This document shows positions 50,282 to 63,247 of a stretch of DNA of 64,000 nt, piece after piece. Location of the stretch: assembly GCA_019843655.1 (NCBI GenBank), contig JACDQD010000005.1, positions 30,762,954 to 30,826,953 on the forward strand, written 5' to 3'. The notes beneath the pieces were generated by a model. The model had not been told where the DNA came from. It ran no database searches and worked only from the letters and a program-made list of their open reading frames with translations. Source of the DNA: Lethocerus indicus (lineage: Eukaryota > Arthropoda > Insecta > Hemiptera > Belostomatidae). Positions within the stretch are counted from its first letter, which is position 1. Each line of letters begins with the position of its first letter. A program made the translations under genes and the position numbers.

Positions 50282-50460
50282 CCATATTGAACTCGCTGTG
50301 CAAAGAGTTCCTCTCGGTGAACGTCTCGGCGATACTGTACCTGATGAACTACGAGAAGTACGGGCGTAGTACGGCCTCGGCCCAGTATTTCCTCCAGCTG
50401 GCCGGCTACCTCGGCATACCGGTCATCGCCTGGAACGCCGACAACTCCGGCCTGGAAAGG
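50282..50460 (+). CDS. Nmdar2: NMDA receptor subunit 2 (GluN2), second visible exon
   Basis: A 179-bp exon between acceptor ttcag|CC and donor AGG|GTGAGT. The two leading bases complete the codon begun by the last G of exon 1 (GCC, Ala), so the phase fits. It reads [20 protein letters not shown], then [20 protein letters not shown] and [19 protein letters not shown]. This is the second strand-helix unit of the LIVBP-like amino-terminal domain of GluN2. The Cys in LCKEF sits where vertebrate GluN2 subunits have a disulphide cysteine, and NVS is a possible N-glycosylation site. GC-rich third codon positions contrast with the AT-rich flanks, as expected for constrained coding sequence. Joining to exon 1 leaves no gap in the domain, which argues against a missed exon in the 35.7-kb intron. 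Confidence 0.96.
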
Positions 50461-53400
50461 GTGAGTATCAATCCGTCCCGTCCGTACCGACCTACAGAAC
50501 TTGACGTAAAAACAAAATCATCGCCTACAACCGAATACTAAGTTACAAAATATATTGTCCAACTTTATAATCTGAGGTAGTAGGTAAAATGTTTTTGAAG
50601 TGTGTTACAATAATACTAATCTGAACTAAAACTACTGCTAATAAGTATTTATTCGTGAAAATAATATTGACTCTCCTTATTGGCTGACATGTAAACGTGA
50701 CATTGGACATTATTTAACTGGGCAAATATTCGCGAAGGACGAAAGTTTTTGGACCAAACTTATGGCTCTTAATGTAGGATGGTAAAAGAACCAACAGTTA
50801 GTGGGTGAAAATATCCATTGAATATATTTATATATTTAAATTACCGATAATTGATTGGTTAGAATAGGAATAGGGTCAGGCCTTACCGACAGTCTTAGGC
50901 TCAGTTGAACCGTTGAACGGAATTTGCTGGGGAATAAAATTGAATTCGATCGCGAGAAAATTGAATCGAAAGGGCGTTAAATAATTTTGTGAGCTAAAAC
51001 GGAAAGTCGAGTTTCTCACATTTACGCCCGGATTTTAATGACTTGGTTCATCAGAATTCGGTCTTCATCCAAGGAATAAAACCCGGCAGGACGGTTTGAA
51101 TTGTTTTCAATTAAACTTCCTTAATTCGCGACCAACTTTCCCCGTTGGCCATAATAAAATTAATTACGTGTCATCCACAAAATTATTTTATTTCCACCAA
51201 CTGCACTCAAATGGTTTCGAGTCAACTTTATAAAACCGGTTTTCCAAGTATAAAAGTGACCGGGCGAAGGAAAATTAAAATTGAAATAAATAAGTTGATC
51301 TCGAAATTAAATTATTCTATTTGACGATCCGCAATTATCTAATTACGCTCGGCAGCAGATAATCCATCTTCAGCATCACTCTGTCAGTAAATCAATTTCA
51401 GTTACGTAGTTTAGTAAATACGTAAGTAATATTGTTCGTTTGGAATGGTGAGCATTTATTTAAAAATATCTTGGTTTCGATCTCGGACAATTTCAATTGC
51501 AAATTTGAAATAATCTGCTTCTATTTGACCGACGCATTTATAACGGGCGGGGAATTCAGTGAGACTTAGATTTTACCTTCTGTCCAGAAATGACAGTAAT
51601 ATTTTTTTGGAAAATAAATCCTTCCATTTTCGCTAAGCCGATATAAACGGGCGGGTGGTTTCCACCTCTGTGAAATTAAGGTCTCTTAAAAACTGAAGAG
51701 AAGAATTTTAGCATTCCCACACGGCCGGTTCGGTTGTACAGGTAACTCAAAAGAAGAAAAAGGTCGTCACCGACGCTGCGTACTACCTGCTCGCGGTGCG
51801 ATAACGTTTTACCTTTTTTTTTTATCTTCAAAGCCACGATTTAGCTCAGTGCCGCATGAATGACCGGCCGCATTTCATCCATATCCGATGTACAACTTTT
51901 TTAAATAAGTTTTTAATCAACGTCCCGATAAACATTGCCATTTGCAAAGCTGGTGGGTCCGGAATAAGAAAGGAGCAATCGGTTGGGCGATGTACTACCA
52001 CTGCGGGAAATCATCTTTAATTTATTTATTTTCAGAAAGGTTCTAACCACAACGAGGTAACTATTATAGATTGAATTATACAAATTAAACCCGTTAATAA
52101 GAAATTAAATAATTCATTCGCCGTTCTCATTAACTTTAATTAAAATTTTGTTCCTCCGTGCCTGCAAGGTGTTGACCCAGTGGTACTAATTATCTAATTG
52201 TTTATCAAGTCTCTCGCCGCTAAGATTGGGCACGGCCGGCTTGCAATTGCAGGATAAACTTGGTTTCAAATCCACCACCATTCAGTCCTGTGACCCGGAT
52301 AAAGCCCGCTTCTCTCGTATTGCATTTGTTAGCGGTGCCCCACACCCCACCCGCCCACCCTTACCGAGCTCCGCTCGTAATGGCCGGCCCCGAACCCGGG
52401 ATTCAATTAATTACGATTGACCCGGTCGTAAATATCCGGTATTTGCTTTCGCGGGCCCTTCGGCTAAGAACGGTTGGGGCGGACGGTGATGGATTGGATA
52501 TTCTGCTGGATTGGACGCTGGCGGCCATTTATATTGCTTTGACGTTTAAACATTTAAATCATCCTTTCAACCTCTGGCTATGCAAAGGGTACGCGTTCAT
52601 CGTCATCAATGGCAAACTTGTTCTAAATTTGGGTTCAATTTACTTACGCCATTTGACTGCGAAGAGTGCTTCAAATTTTAAACGAATTTTCAAATATAAA
52701 TTATTTATATGCAGAAGAAGTACTTTCTTATTTCTAGTTCTCCAACTGTAAAAGAAGTAAATATTTACCATGAATACAATGTCTTATAGCCATTACTTAG
52801 TGGGAACACAGAAATTAATATTGATGAAGGAATGAATAGAAAAAATCTCTTATTGCATTCAATAGTATCCCGTTCCATTACTTTCCCGTTTGTACAGTAA
52901 AGTTGTTTTATTACTAGAACGTACGGCGTTTGTGATACTAACCGTCACGTCTTAGGAGTATTGCCGGTTTGTTGCAGCTATTATATCCCTAAATTATATT
53001 CGTATAAAATACTATTTTATGAATGATATTCCGGACACCTGCGGGTTGAGTACCGTTTACTGAGACGGCGAACACTACAGGAATTACGTCTTACGGGCGT
53101 AAGTACTTGTCATTCAATGAAATGGATTCCGTCTGAATGTGCTACCGACACACAGAAACGACACAATATAATTTCTGAAATATTTTGATGACGATAGTAA
53201 AATTCACGGGCTTTGAAAATGGCCCGAAATATTCACCTAAACAATCCTACCAATAGGTAAACGAAAAATTGGCTTCATCTGCAGCCCTTCGCAGTAAATA
53301 TCGTTAAAATATCATAGAGGCCGTTGATATATAACCGGCATATATTAGTGGTCCGAGCTTACAACGGGTACCGTTCGATACTGCAGCGGCTAACTGAATT

Positions 53401-56042
53401 TATATTCAACTGGAAATTTGAAATGGTTCAAACAGTGGAACTCATTAACTCCAGAGTACACATTAAAATTAGTTCGGTAATTTGTTCCCGAACAACCGCG
53501 CTTCTCATAACAAGACTGCTGCTGTCAATTCTAGCAGCGCGATACCCACACGTATAATATATCGCGTGCAGGTTCAGATAAAGACCAGTTCAGAAGGGGA
53601 AACTCTACGGCGAAGTTAACAGCGATAGTGACTTAGTAATTAGAGCGACGCTGCCTAAACGCTTTTGTATTGAATTCGAGTTGCGACGAATTCGCCTCCA
53701 ATTATAAATTTTAATTCACATCAAATATAGATAAATAATCAATATGAAACTCCGAAATAGTTTTATTCGTAAAATATATACTTCATGATGCATACGTTTT
53801 GTGCTCAATACAAGTGTATATTAACGGGGCTTAATTTATTTCTATATTTTTTTTACTACGAAAGAGTTCCACCGAGCACAATGGATGCTCTCAGTAGCGC
53901 TGTAACGGTAGAATTTCTCGAGATAAGGGTATGGAGCGCGGTCGGGAGGGGCGTTAGCCCGCTTTTTATTTCCAGTTTTTATTTTGTCCCGTTTTCATTC
54001 CAGAACTGCGGCACTGGAGGTCGGGGCGCGTCGATAGTTTCATTAGCCGGCGACATAACGGCCTCTCGTAAACAGAACGCTGGAGCTGGAGGTGGAGAAC
54101 GTTAAAAGTTAAAAGAGAGAACCCCGGGGTTCAGCGCCGGGATTCAGAGCGAGGAACAAACCGGCGAGAAATAAGCCCATATTTAGGGGTCGCGGCAATT
54201 TCCGGTTCTGTGTTTAATTCGGCATTTTGTATTCAGGCAGGTGTATTCGGGCCCCGTCATAAGATTATATCTTGGCCTTAACCTCAGAGGAAAATTGTGT
54301 TTAAACGGACCACTGTTAACGTCCACCAGAGGTAACATCACCAATCAGTATTTTACCAAATACACAAAAATATGTACCTTTACACACTTAATTAATGCGC
54401 ATAATTGTGTATTATCGGGTCGAAGGAACAAAACTGTTTACTCGAGTTGAAATTACGATTGGGCTTTGAACCGAATAATAAAATAACGTCACTCCATCGT
54501 TATTCCGGCAAAAGGTCGGACAGGCTGAAGAGATGGTCCTTTTGTTCATCTTTTCGCTCAACAATTTGTTGAGACAGGTCCGGAAGTTGAATTCAGTACC
54601 ACGTAGATAATTCATTTTTACTGTGCCCGTTCGCTTTAAAAAAGTACCGTCGGCATGAAGTTTATCGGTTGAACGAACGTCCTGAAAATGTCGATGGCAT
54701 ATTGAATACGAATGCAACGAGGCTACAAATGTAAGTGTGCACCAAATAACAAATTTCAATCTCGGTTTCTTCGAAGACTGAATTCATTTATTCGGGAGAG
54801 GTCAAGAGCTGGCAATAGGGATAATGGCGGCAGGGTAGAGTGGAACCTGGCCCATTTCAAAGGGGTACTAAATGGTATTGCGCCCGCCCATTACTACAAC
54901 CAAACCGCACCGATATACATTTACATTTTCCGCACACAATCCAATTTCAACGTAATTTTTGAAGTAATTAATATAGGAAAACAATTTACTCGGTGTCTTT
55001 AGCTCAGATAGTACTACTTGCAATAAACGCAATTCTTCCTTTATTAAAAAGTCGTTTATTAAGTTTGCGTATATAATCAATGATAACAAAATCAATGCTT
55101 AATTTAGGTCAATAGAATAGTGCCTCGTGCAAAATATTTGTCTGGAATTACATTCTAAGGATAATAAATTATTATTTCTCGATTTATAGAGTAGCTCTTG
55201 TAGAAGTATCCAGCTTTATTGCTTATTGGTATTCAACAAAACCGGCTTCGGGTTCGGCTATGGCCTCCAGCGTTCCGTCCCCGTAGTACAGTCGTATCAA
55301 GCGACAAAACCGATTAAAGGGATACTGCCCCTGTGGGCACGACCTATTGAACTGCCGCCGTTTTATTGGGCTTCCATCAAACAGAAATATTTGCCGCAGC
55401 TCGATGAAATCGTCATGACGAAGAAAAAGTTTGAAATAGAATGCTGTATACGATATAGGTTCTTCTAAACGGAAATATTCGCGCGGCTTGATAATTGAAT
55501 AAATACAATATCGAAGTACTTACACACATGACATACTTTTATTGCCGGCGAGGATTTAGATCAACCCTCGCGACGGATCATTTCCTCCGCTCGTATATTT
55601 TCCGGATATCCTTCTAAACATGAATGATGATTCGTGAGATTAGTTTGAGGCCGCCTAATAAATGTATAGGGGCCAGGGCAACACACGGTGGGGGGCATTT
55701 TATCGTGTATCCTGTTTAGGCTGAGTCGTTGGGATCGATGTAGCCGCGGTTCCCAACAACAAGGTTGGAGCCGACGTAAACAGGAGACCGGATCAGGGTG
55801 ACGAGGTCCGCGCCTCCAAAATGCCCCTCCACTACCGAACCAATACCAACTGCCCGCTAATTGATTGTTCCTTGCTTCCGTTCCCAATCTACAACGACTC
55901 TCCACCAAAACCTGTCACGACCAACTTTACAATTTTCAACAGTATTCACAACCCAGAGTTGTACTATTTTGAGCCTACGATCCGATGTATTGAGTCAACA
56001 TTCGATGAACGAATACTTAGGGTACACAAAGTAATCGGTTAA
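50461..56042 (+). other. Nmdar2: Nmdar2 intron 2, 5' portion
   Basis: Intron 2 runs 50461-63059 (12,599 bp) and opens GTGAGT. This part has no recognised gene. A GC-rich islet lies at about 52290-52530; the 163-codon open frame over it (52260-52751) shows no family signature. Confidence 0.6.
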
Positions 56043-56599
56043 ACCATTAAGTACCGTTGGCCCCAAATTGGGATCAGTTAATTTTTTTAATTTTTTCTGA
56101 TATGACATATGTGTTTACAGGAAGTTTTGTTCCTATCTACTAGTAAGTACCCAGGTTTTATCTTTCAACTCCTAGCATTAGATAAGGAGATATTGAGGCA
56201 TGAGTTTCAAAAAGTCTCAGATAAGGCAGTTAGAAATTCACCTCCACTTTCAGTTCTGTTCATACCTTCACAGTGGATGTTACAGTGAATTTGCTCTCTA
56301 TATATTGATTGTTACATATTTGACTGTGTCAAGCTGTTAAAAGAAATCTTTATTTTAATTTTTTTGGCGCAATTTTCGGTGTTTTTTTGGTGATCCCCAT
56401 TTGGGGCCTAAGGTGCAAAGAGATGTGTTGGTTCAAGTCTGTAGTGCCCTAATCCCCAAATGGGACTCGATTTAGAAAAAAAAATATTTGACAAACTGGT
56501 TTTTAAAAACATATTTCGACGTACTATTTGATAATAATGCATCATAATAAGTAAATTTTCTGTAAAATTTTCAGAAAAAAAAATCTGGTACTTAATGGG
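56043..56599. mobile_element. piggyBac-like MITE (557 bp)
   Basis: Flanked on both sides by TTAA (56039-56042 and 56600-56603), the target duplication of piggyBac elements. The ends are ACCATTAAGTACC at the left and the complement of CCCATTAAGTACC at the right, 12 of 13 bases paired. A second inverted motif, ggccccaaattgggatc (56059-56075) against gatccccatttggggcc (56392-56408), lies inside, and a further related word, tccccaaatggga, lies at about 56453. No transposase frame is present, so it is non-autonomous. Confidence 0.87.
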
Positions 56600-56603
56600 T
56601 TAA

Positions 56604-59600
56604 ACTCGAAGGAGAACCAGTGTCACTTGGATTTAATAAAATAACTCCCAATATTTTTTCTCACAACAATAAATTATGGTAACATGTTACAAACTACCGA
56701 CTTGCAACATGAGAACGTAACGAAGAGATATCTAGCTAAAGAATTATTCATAAGTGTATTCAGAAACAACTGCAGATTTGGATTGTTTAATAAGGTATTC
56801 CCATTATCCTGTTAAAAGATAATCCGCATTGAATTTCATCAGTGTTTATTATTTATTTATCTACCCCCAGAAATTTACCTTGTGTCTTAAAAAATTTACT
56901 CTTCGGCTCAAGCTTTAAATCTTGGATTAGTGTGTGCTTAATGCTTAATTGGGTCGTATTTACTTGGATTATCCTGGCGGGATTAACCCAATTACTAAAG
57001 GAACAAAATGCGTGACTTTAAAATATCTTCCCTGCGTTTCCGAAAGACAAGGCAGTGGATATAATTGGCACATTTGACAAAGCTTTCGGAGCGAGGGAAG
57101 TTAATTGAAAGTTCCTCGGTTGAGCCCAAATTTATTGGGCAATTAATTAAGCGAAAGGGACTTAACTAAGAACGGTCACCGACCCGCGTTAAATGACACA
57201 AAAACCGGAACGTTTCCTCTTTTTAATTTTGCGCCAATTTATTCCTGCCATCTACTCTTCCCTTTCATGTACCGGAGGTTATTACGTTGGGCTCTTTTTA
57301 TTTATAGAAGAACTAATTAGCCGTATATAACAATTGTTTAATTGGACCGGAATACAGTACGAAAAAAATAGTCAAATAAACGAATCTTATGCAATCCAAA
57401 ACAGATTTTTATCGAATTTATTTAATTGCAATAACAATTCATGCAGTATGAAATATACTTCAAAATTATATACTCTTGTAATTTATCATTTATATAGCTA
57501 TTAGTATAAATCAGTATATTATTGATATATCGTATAGTTATTTTGATATGATTAATATATTCAATAACATAATCGTTAATTGTATTAATAGGTATTGATT
57601 AGAAAAGATGTCGAACTGAGAAGTTGGAATTATACTAGTCTGCGGGAGTTCTCTATAATTGAAATGCAGTTCCAACTAAAATCGTTTCAAATAGAGTAGA
57701 GGAGGGAGGCGGCGCGGGCAATTACTGGCGAGTGCTGCTTAATTAATGATAAGGCGGCCCGACTTAGACTTTAAAGGGGAACAATTACAAACCTCAATCA
57801 GGGGCCTAACTCAATTGGCGCCGTATTCCATGTTGTATTAAGAAATAGACAGATATGATCTTATCGGGGAGCCTCGGGTATGGAAGTGAAGGGGCTCCCA
57901 ACAATGAAATGAAAGCCTGCCCTAAAATTAAATATAATTATTCAATTTAATATTGAAGTTTCGACTCTTCATTCTTCACTACTGATCCGGGTGACTGCTG
58001 CTACATTTGACGTGGGACTATAGTTCTTTTTTCTGTGCCAGATATGCTGACTTCATTCTGTCGAGGGATCCTCGACGAAGACGAGAAAAATGGCTTGCTA
58101 CCGCTTTGTGAGGACGGGCGAATTTAAATATCATTATTCAAATGTAAAGGCCGCTACAACCTTATAAATCGCGGCGGAGCTTAACTTCATAAAGTTGAGC
58201 TTCGGTAGGACAAAAAACCAGCCCAAAAAACTCCAATTTGGCTTTTTCTTTCGGCATTTTTTTGGTGTACGATTACGGGCCGACACCGTCGTCGGAATCG
58301 TATACCTCACCTAATATTAATTGTCCTATCAGAATTGAGTTGAATGCTTGAATTTTTTGACAAATTAAAATCTAGAACACAATTTCTAAAACCTGTTGGC
58401 TAATTAAAAGGCTGTGAATTTCTATGCTCATTTCTATACTCATTTCTCTGCTTTTGTTTTAGTTTATTCCAAAATATATTTGAACAGCGTTAAGCCGCAA
58501 GTAAGTACTAACCACAGCCCGCGTTCAGCCAACGATCAATAGATGTGAGGATTTTCATATTTAATAATAGTAAAAATGTTATTACGAGATAGATGAAAAT
58601 GTTTTAATATTTCTGCATAGTCATGGAGAATCATAGTCATCTCGGTTATGGAAGCGAAAGCTCTCAAATAATTTGAAACAGTCTGAGCGAACGGTATTAG
58701 TTCCGGTCACAGTTGACAGATCAATCACTGATCGAGAAACCCCAACTATAGGGTCTAATGAAATCCAGAGCCGGCATTTCGCAAGAAATTAATTTACAGG
58801 GGTCCCATCGCGCATGGTTTGCTAAATCAAATACCGACGAACCGAAATTTCAAAATCGAACCCCTATACCACCGCCCCCCGCCACCGAGCACACAGCGGA
58901 TAATATGAACACGGAAAACAAACTTCGCTCTCATCAAACATACATAATTAACGGTGGCCGCCCCCTACCCTCGATTTGTAGATATGTGTCGAAATATATT
59001 TCTTGTTTACAGTGCGACATGTTTCAAAATCGGAGCAATATTTATCCTAGTTGGCGCGTGGATTATTAATGTAGCCCTTTTCTGGGAAAAATTATGCATT
59101 TAATTGATTATCTGTAATCAGGCGCGGGATAAAGTGAACGGCAAACAATTGGACCTCATTTCTAGATGGGCAATCACTCTCTCTAACTAATTGTTTATAT
59201 TTTGAATCCTGAATACTTCTTTTTCAGAACGTGGAACATCCCTTTAGTATTGGGATCGCATTAGTATTTTTTTTTTATGATACCGGACAAAATTGATTGG
59301 AAACCTGAGCTGATAAATGTTGAGGTTGATAGAAGCCCACAAGCAGGCAAATATTGATGAGTGCCGACAGAGCGTTGCAATAGCAAACATCGTTGCATAC
59401 AAAACAGTATATTTCATTATAGTTAAAACGGCGGTTTACGGTCTCCGCTCGACTATGCAGTCTCAGCCTGCTTTCCACCATCGCCAGTAGATTTGACTGG
59501 GACAGCTTATGAATACTGTTGACAGTCTTGTACACCTATTAGCTTAAGATCAAGTAGGCGATTGGAGACAGAATTATGAAAGAGCGACGATTTTATTAAT

Positions 59601-62600
59601 TGATATAGACCTTCTTTTAGAGATTTTGCGTGGTATAATCAACTCACATTTTATTAAGCTAATTTCGACAAACTTTTCTAATATCGCGGTTTTATTTCAA
59701 TCCTCAAGATTACACCTCCAATTTTGTGCTGCCCTTGATGATTTCGCCCAGAAGAGTGTTCCACAGAACGTGGCTTTGAGAAATAACTTTCCTCCTCCAG
59801 GTGGTGGAAAATAAGCAGTGAAATGGCACTAATGCCAGAATTCTAGATGAAAGAATTGGCCGTTTTGATTTATCTCTTCAAAAATTTCTCATAAGGTTTA
59901 CAGAAAATATTAATGTGTAATGCAGCGATTAAAAATTATTTTACAGCATATTATTATTAAAATATATTTTATAAACTAAAATATCAACTTAAGGAGCTTA
60001 TCACTACATACATCGAACATATTTCTTTGTTATTTAAAGCATGTTTACTACTTATTTTTTTATTTAGTGCTGTCTTGTTTCCCTTGCTCCCGATTTCTTT
60101 CCTTTTTGAGTAAAAGCGGAGATAAATAACAATAGGCATATTTGAGTGTATAAATAACACACATTAGAGCATTTAAATCACTCTAAAAAATTCTACTTTC
60201 GCGCCTCTATTAAATTTATATTATTCAGGAAGCAAAATAAACAAGGATTAATAAAATAAGGGGTTTCATTGGTGAATACAGCAATAAAGGGGCCGAACAA
60301 ATATTTCCTCCTCAAGTAAGAAAATAAAACCGGGAATAAGGAAGGATTGATGCTATAAGGATTCATTTGGATTGAAACCCTACAAGCCACTTAGGTCGTT
60401 TGGCTTTTATAAGCTAACTCCCACCGCCCGCCCGACAACGGGGATCATAAAAGCCAGCTCGCAAAATCCATTCTCGTACAAATAAACATGTCCATAATTC
60501 CAAATTTTACCTTAGTTAATATTTAATCTCCTTTCTGACCGGAATGAAGACACCGGTTACTTTGTAAGGGAGAATTACTGCTTTAATTTTGCTCCTCTAG
60601 GCGTTCTCCGCAAAACGCCAACTATCTCCTTTTCTTTTTTAATTACTGTCAACGCGAAAAATACGTGGATGAACTCTATGGAACTCGAATAGAAATTTAT
60701 GAATATCATAAATTACTTACGGACTGAAGTTAAGCAGAGATTGATGGGAACACAAAAAACAGGAATCGGGAATGAAGACGCTTCATTCCACATGTTCGTG
60801 CATTGTACACGTATGAATATATTTCTCATTCTAAATTTAAGGATAACTTTAAATTTGACACTCCTGTTTATTAGGTGCCTGTATATCGAGCATTTTTTTG
60901 TATCCGGACGAATCAAATTATTGTAATGCATGTATAAAGTACTATGGGGATCTGTACCGATTATGAACTTTATTAGGTGGCGACTGATTAACAGTATATT
61001 ATTGACAGTATTAACACTTTAAAGCGTATATTTTTCTGTTGGATAGGAATTAAAAGTAAATATTTTAATATTAATCGCTTGCCGATGCGTATTATTTGAA
61101 ATACCGGACGATATAGTTGAACTATTGGATGTGTAAAGCAGCCCGGTTGCCCCCATCTGCCGAAATTGATGCCACTGGTGTTGGTAGGCGGACGTGCCCG
61201 CGCATTAGCCCACAGACTTAACCCAGTGGAGCGCATATACTATCGGGACGATTCGGCTACCATTACAGCACATAATAACCATTATGCACCCGTAATATCA
61301 AAATGTAGGCGTAATATCAATATGTATAATATAATATCAGCATAAATCGCTGGCGTCGAACTATTCCAGCAAGCGCGTTGCCGGTTAAATCGAATTCTTA
61401 ATTTAATATTTATCTTCTTTAATTGTATTATTTTAGATACTTAAAATATATAAATTTGTTTATTCGTAGAAGTAGTGTACAAATATATGCAAAAATATTC
61501 TGCAATGTGACATTCATATTATTGAGTGGCAACCAATAGCAATGAACAGCGTAAACCTTCCACGGGGCATAGTTTTTGTAGGATATAACGTGCCAGTAAC
61601 ATAAGTTGTTCTTGGAAACAAGACACGGACTACTACTATTCTTGCAAACTTGAAACTGGCATTTTTCCAGTAATTAGTCTGCGAGCACAATTAGGACGAT
61701 TACCGACCGAAATTTAAGTAGAGTCAGCCCACTCGTGACCTCGGCTAAGCGGCTATTACAATATACAAACAGATATTTCAACCTGAAATTACGGCACGCT
61801 GTATTTACTATTTATTTCCCGGTTAACGCTTCGTTACATTTCCCGAAAATAATGTTTGCCGAGCAAATATTACATTCAAATTCTGTTTTAGCGCTTTGCA
61901 CGCGGTAGAATGAAAATTCTATAATTATACTATATAAACCCCTTGTTGGGTAAGTAACTGGAACGAGATTTGAACTTAAGTCTGATACGTAATTGCTGTC
62001 TTAGTAGCACGTAGATAAAAACTGATTATTTGAGATTATATTGTTTCAAGAAATGATAGAATGAAAAATTAAGTTTTCAACTTTCTTTGCACAGGTCGAA
62101 TGAAAAATTATTATTACATCTCAACAACATTATTATACAAGATTTCTTGCAAAGATCGTGAACGTACATAAAATCCGGAGGACAAATAAAATGACGAATA
62201 TCCCCCCACTTTAGGTTTATATATAAGTTTTCCAATAACCTGACTCTCCCCCCAACCTATAACTTCCGAAGAATATCATCCGTCGTTCGGATATCGAAAA
62301 ATAATTTTTCCTCCCACGAAATAATGATAATAATTCTTCATGTATGTACATTCTTTATCGTCCTTTGAAAGAATAGTTTAGATAAATATTTGTAATAATG
62401 CAAAATATCAGACCAAAAACGGTCACTTTTTTATATCTTATTTGAGATTGATATTTACTAGACGATACTGTCTGGATGGTATTTTTTAAATGACGCTAAA
62501 TACTGTAACACTGTTAAACTTCAAAATCAATTTACGGTAGCGCACACTGTGACAGAATTGAGGGATTGGTGTATACCAATGCAAAAACTCGCACAAGAGA

Positions 62601-63059
62601 TAATGTTATATAATAAGTAACTTCCCTGAACAGCAGCCAAACAGGTTATTGCGTTACACAATGTTTTGTTTGGCGAAAATATCTACATTGTGCGGTGATG
62701 GACGCATTAAAGTTGAACTGGTCTCGTGAATAAACGACAGTTTCTCCGGTCGGCGCCAGTTTCGCCGAAATGACCGACTTATCTAATGGATATCGCGTTT
62801 CCGTTTACAGGCGGGTACGATAGAAACTTTCCGACCTGTTAGTGACCAACTAAGCTCTGTTAACTGCCCGAAACGAGGCGAGATTTCGGGCTAAAAGTTT
62901 TCCCGTTCGCAGTTCTCGTTGAAGTATTCAAATGCCATTGCAAAATGATCCGATGCTGCCGTCGCTCCCCTACAATTAGCCATTTTAGGTTTCACTTTAA
63001 TCTAGTTCTGCCCGGTTATAAAATGTAAGTTTTTTTTTTTGATTTTTATCAAATTCCAG
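56604..63059 (+). other. Nmdar2: Nmdar2 intron 2, 3' portion with splice acceptor
   Basis: About 6.5 kb of AT-rich intron without a recognised gene, RNA or complete element. It ends with a strong acceptor: a T-run at 63031-63040, then aaattccag at 63059. Confidence 0.65.
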
Positions 63060-63247
63060 AGGGCTTCCCAGTCGAGTCTCCAGCTGCAGCTGGCCCCCTC
63101 GCTCGAACACCAGACGGCGGCCATGCTCAGCATTTTAGAAAGGTATAAATGGCACAGGTTCTCAGTTGTCACCTCGCAGATAGCCGGCCACGACGACTTC
63201 ATACAGGCCATCCGCGAGAGGATCACCGAAGTCCAAGACAGGTTCAA
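63060..63247 (+). CDS. Nmdar2: NMDA receptor subunit 2 (GluN2), third visible exon
   Basis: A 188-bp exon between acceptor ttccag|AGG and donor CAA|GTAAGT, entered in phase 0 (matching exon 2) and left in phase 2. It reads [20 protein letters not shown], then [20 protein letters not shown] and [20 protein letters not shown]. The segment APSLEHQ...[10 protein letters not shown]...FSVVTS...GHDDF parallels the GluN2 amino-terminal-domain stretch with GPSIEQQ, MLNIMEEYDW and FSIVTT in vertebrate subunits; it is the hinge and start of the second lobe. The remaining amino-terminal domain, the S1/S2 glutamate-binding halves, the pore and the cytoplasmic tail must be encoded to the right of this window. 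Confidence 0.96.

Noticed and set aside
50572..50584. TGAGGTAGTAGGT, identical to the first 13 bases of let-7
   Set aside because: The match stops after 13 bases and no complementary arm lies within about 100 bp to form a precursor hairpin, so this is not a let-7 gene.
52260..52751. 163-codon open frame in intron 2
   Set aside because: It is the longest unexplained frame besides the receptor exon, but shows no domain, lies in a GC-rich islet, and has a coding strand and start supported by nothing else.
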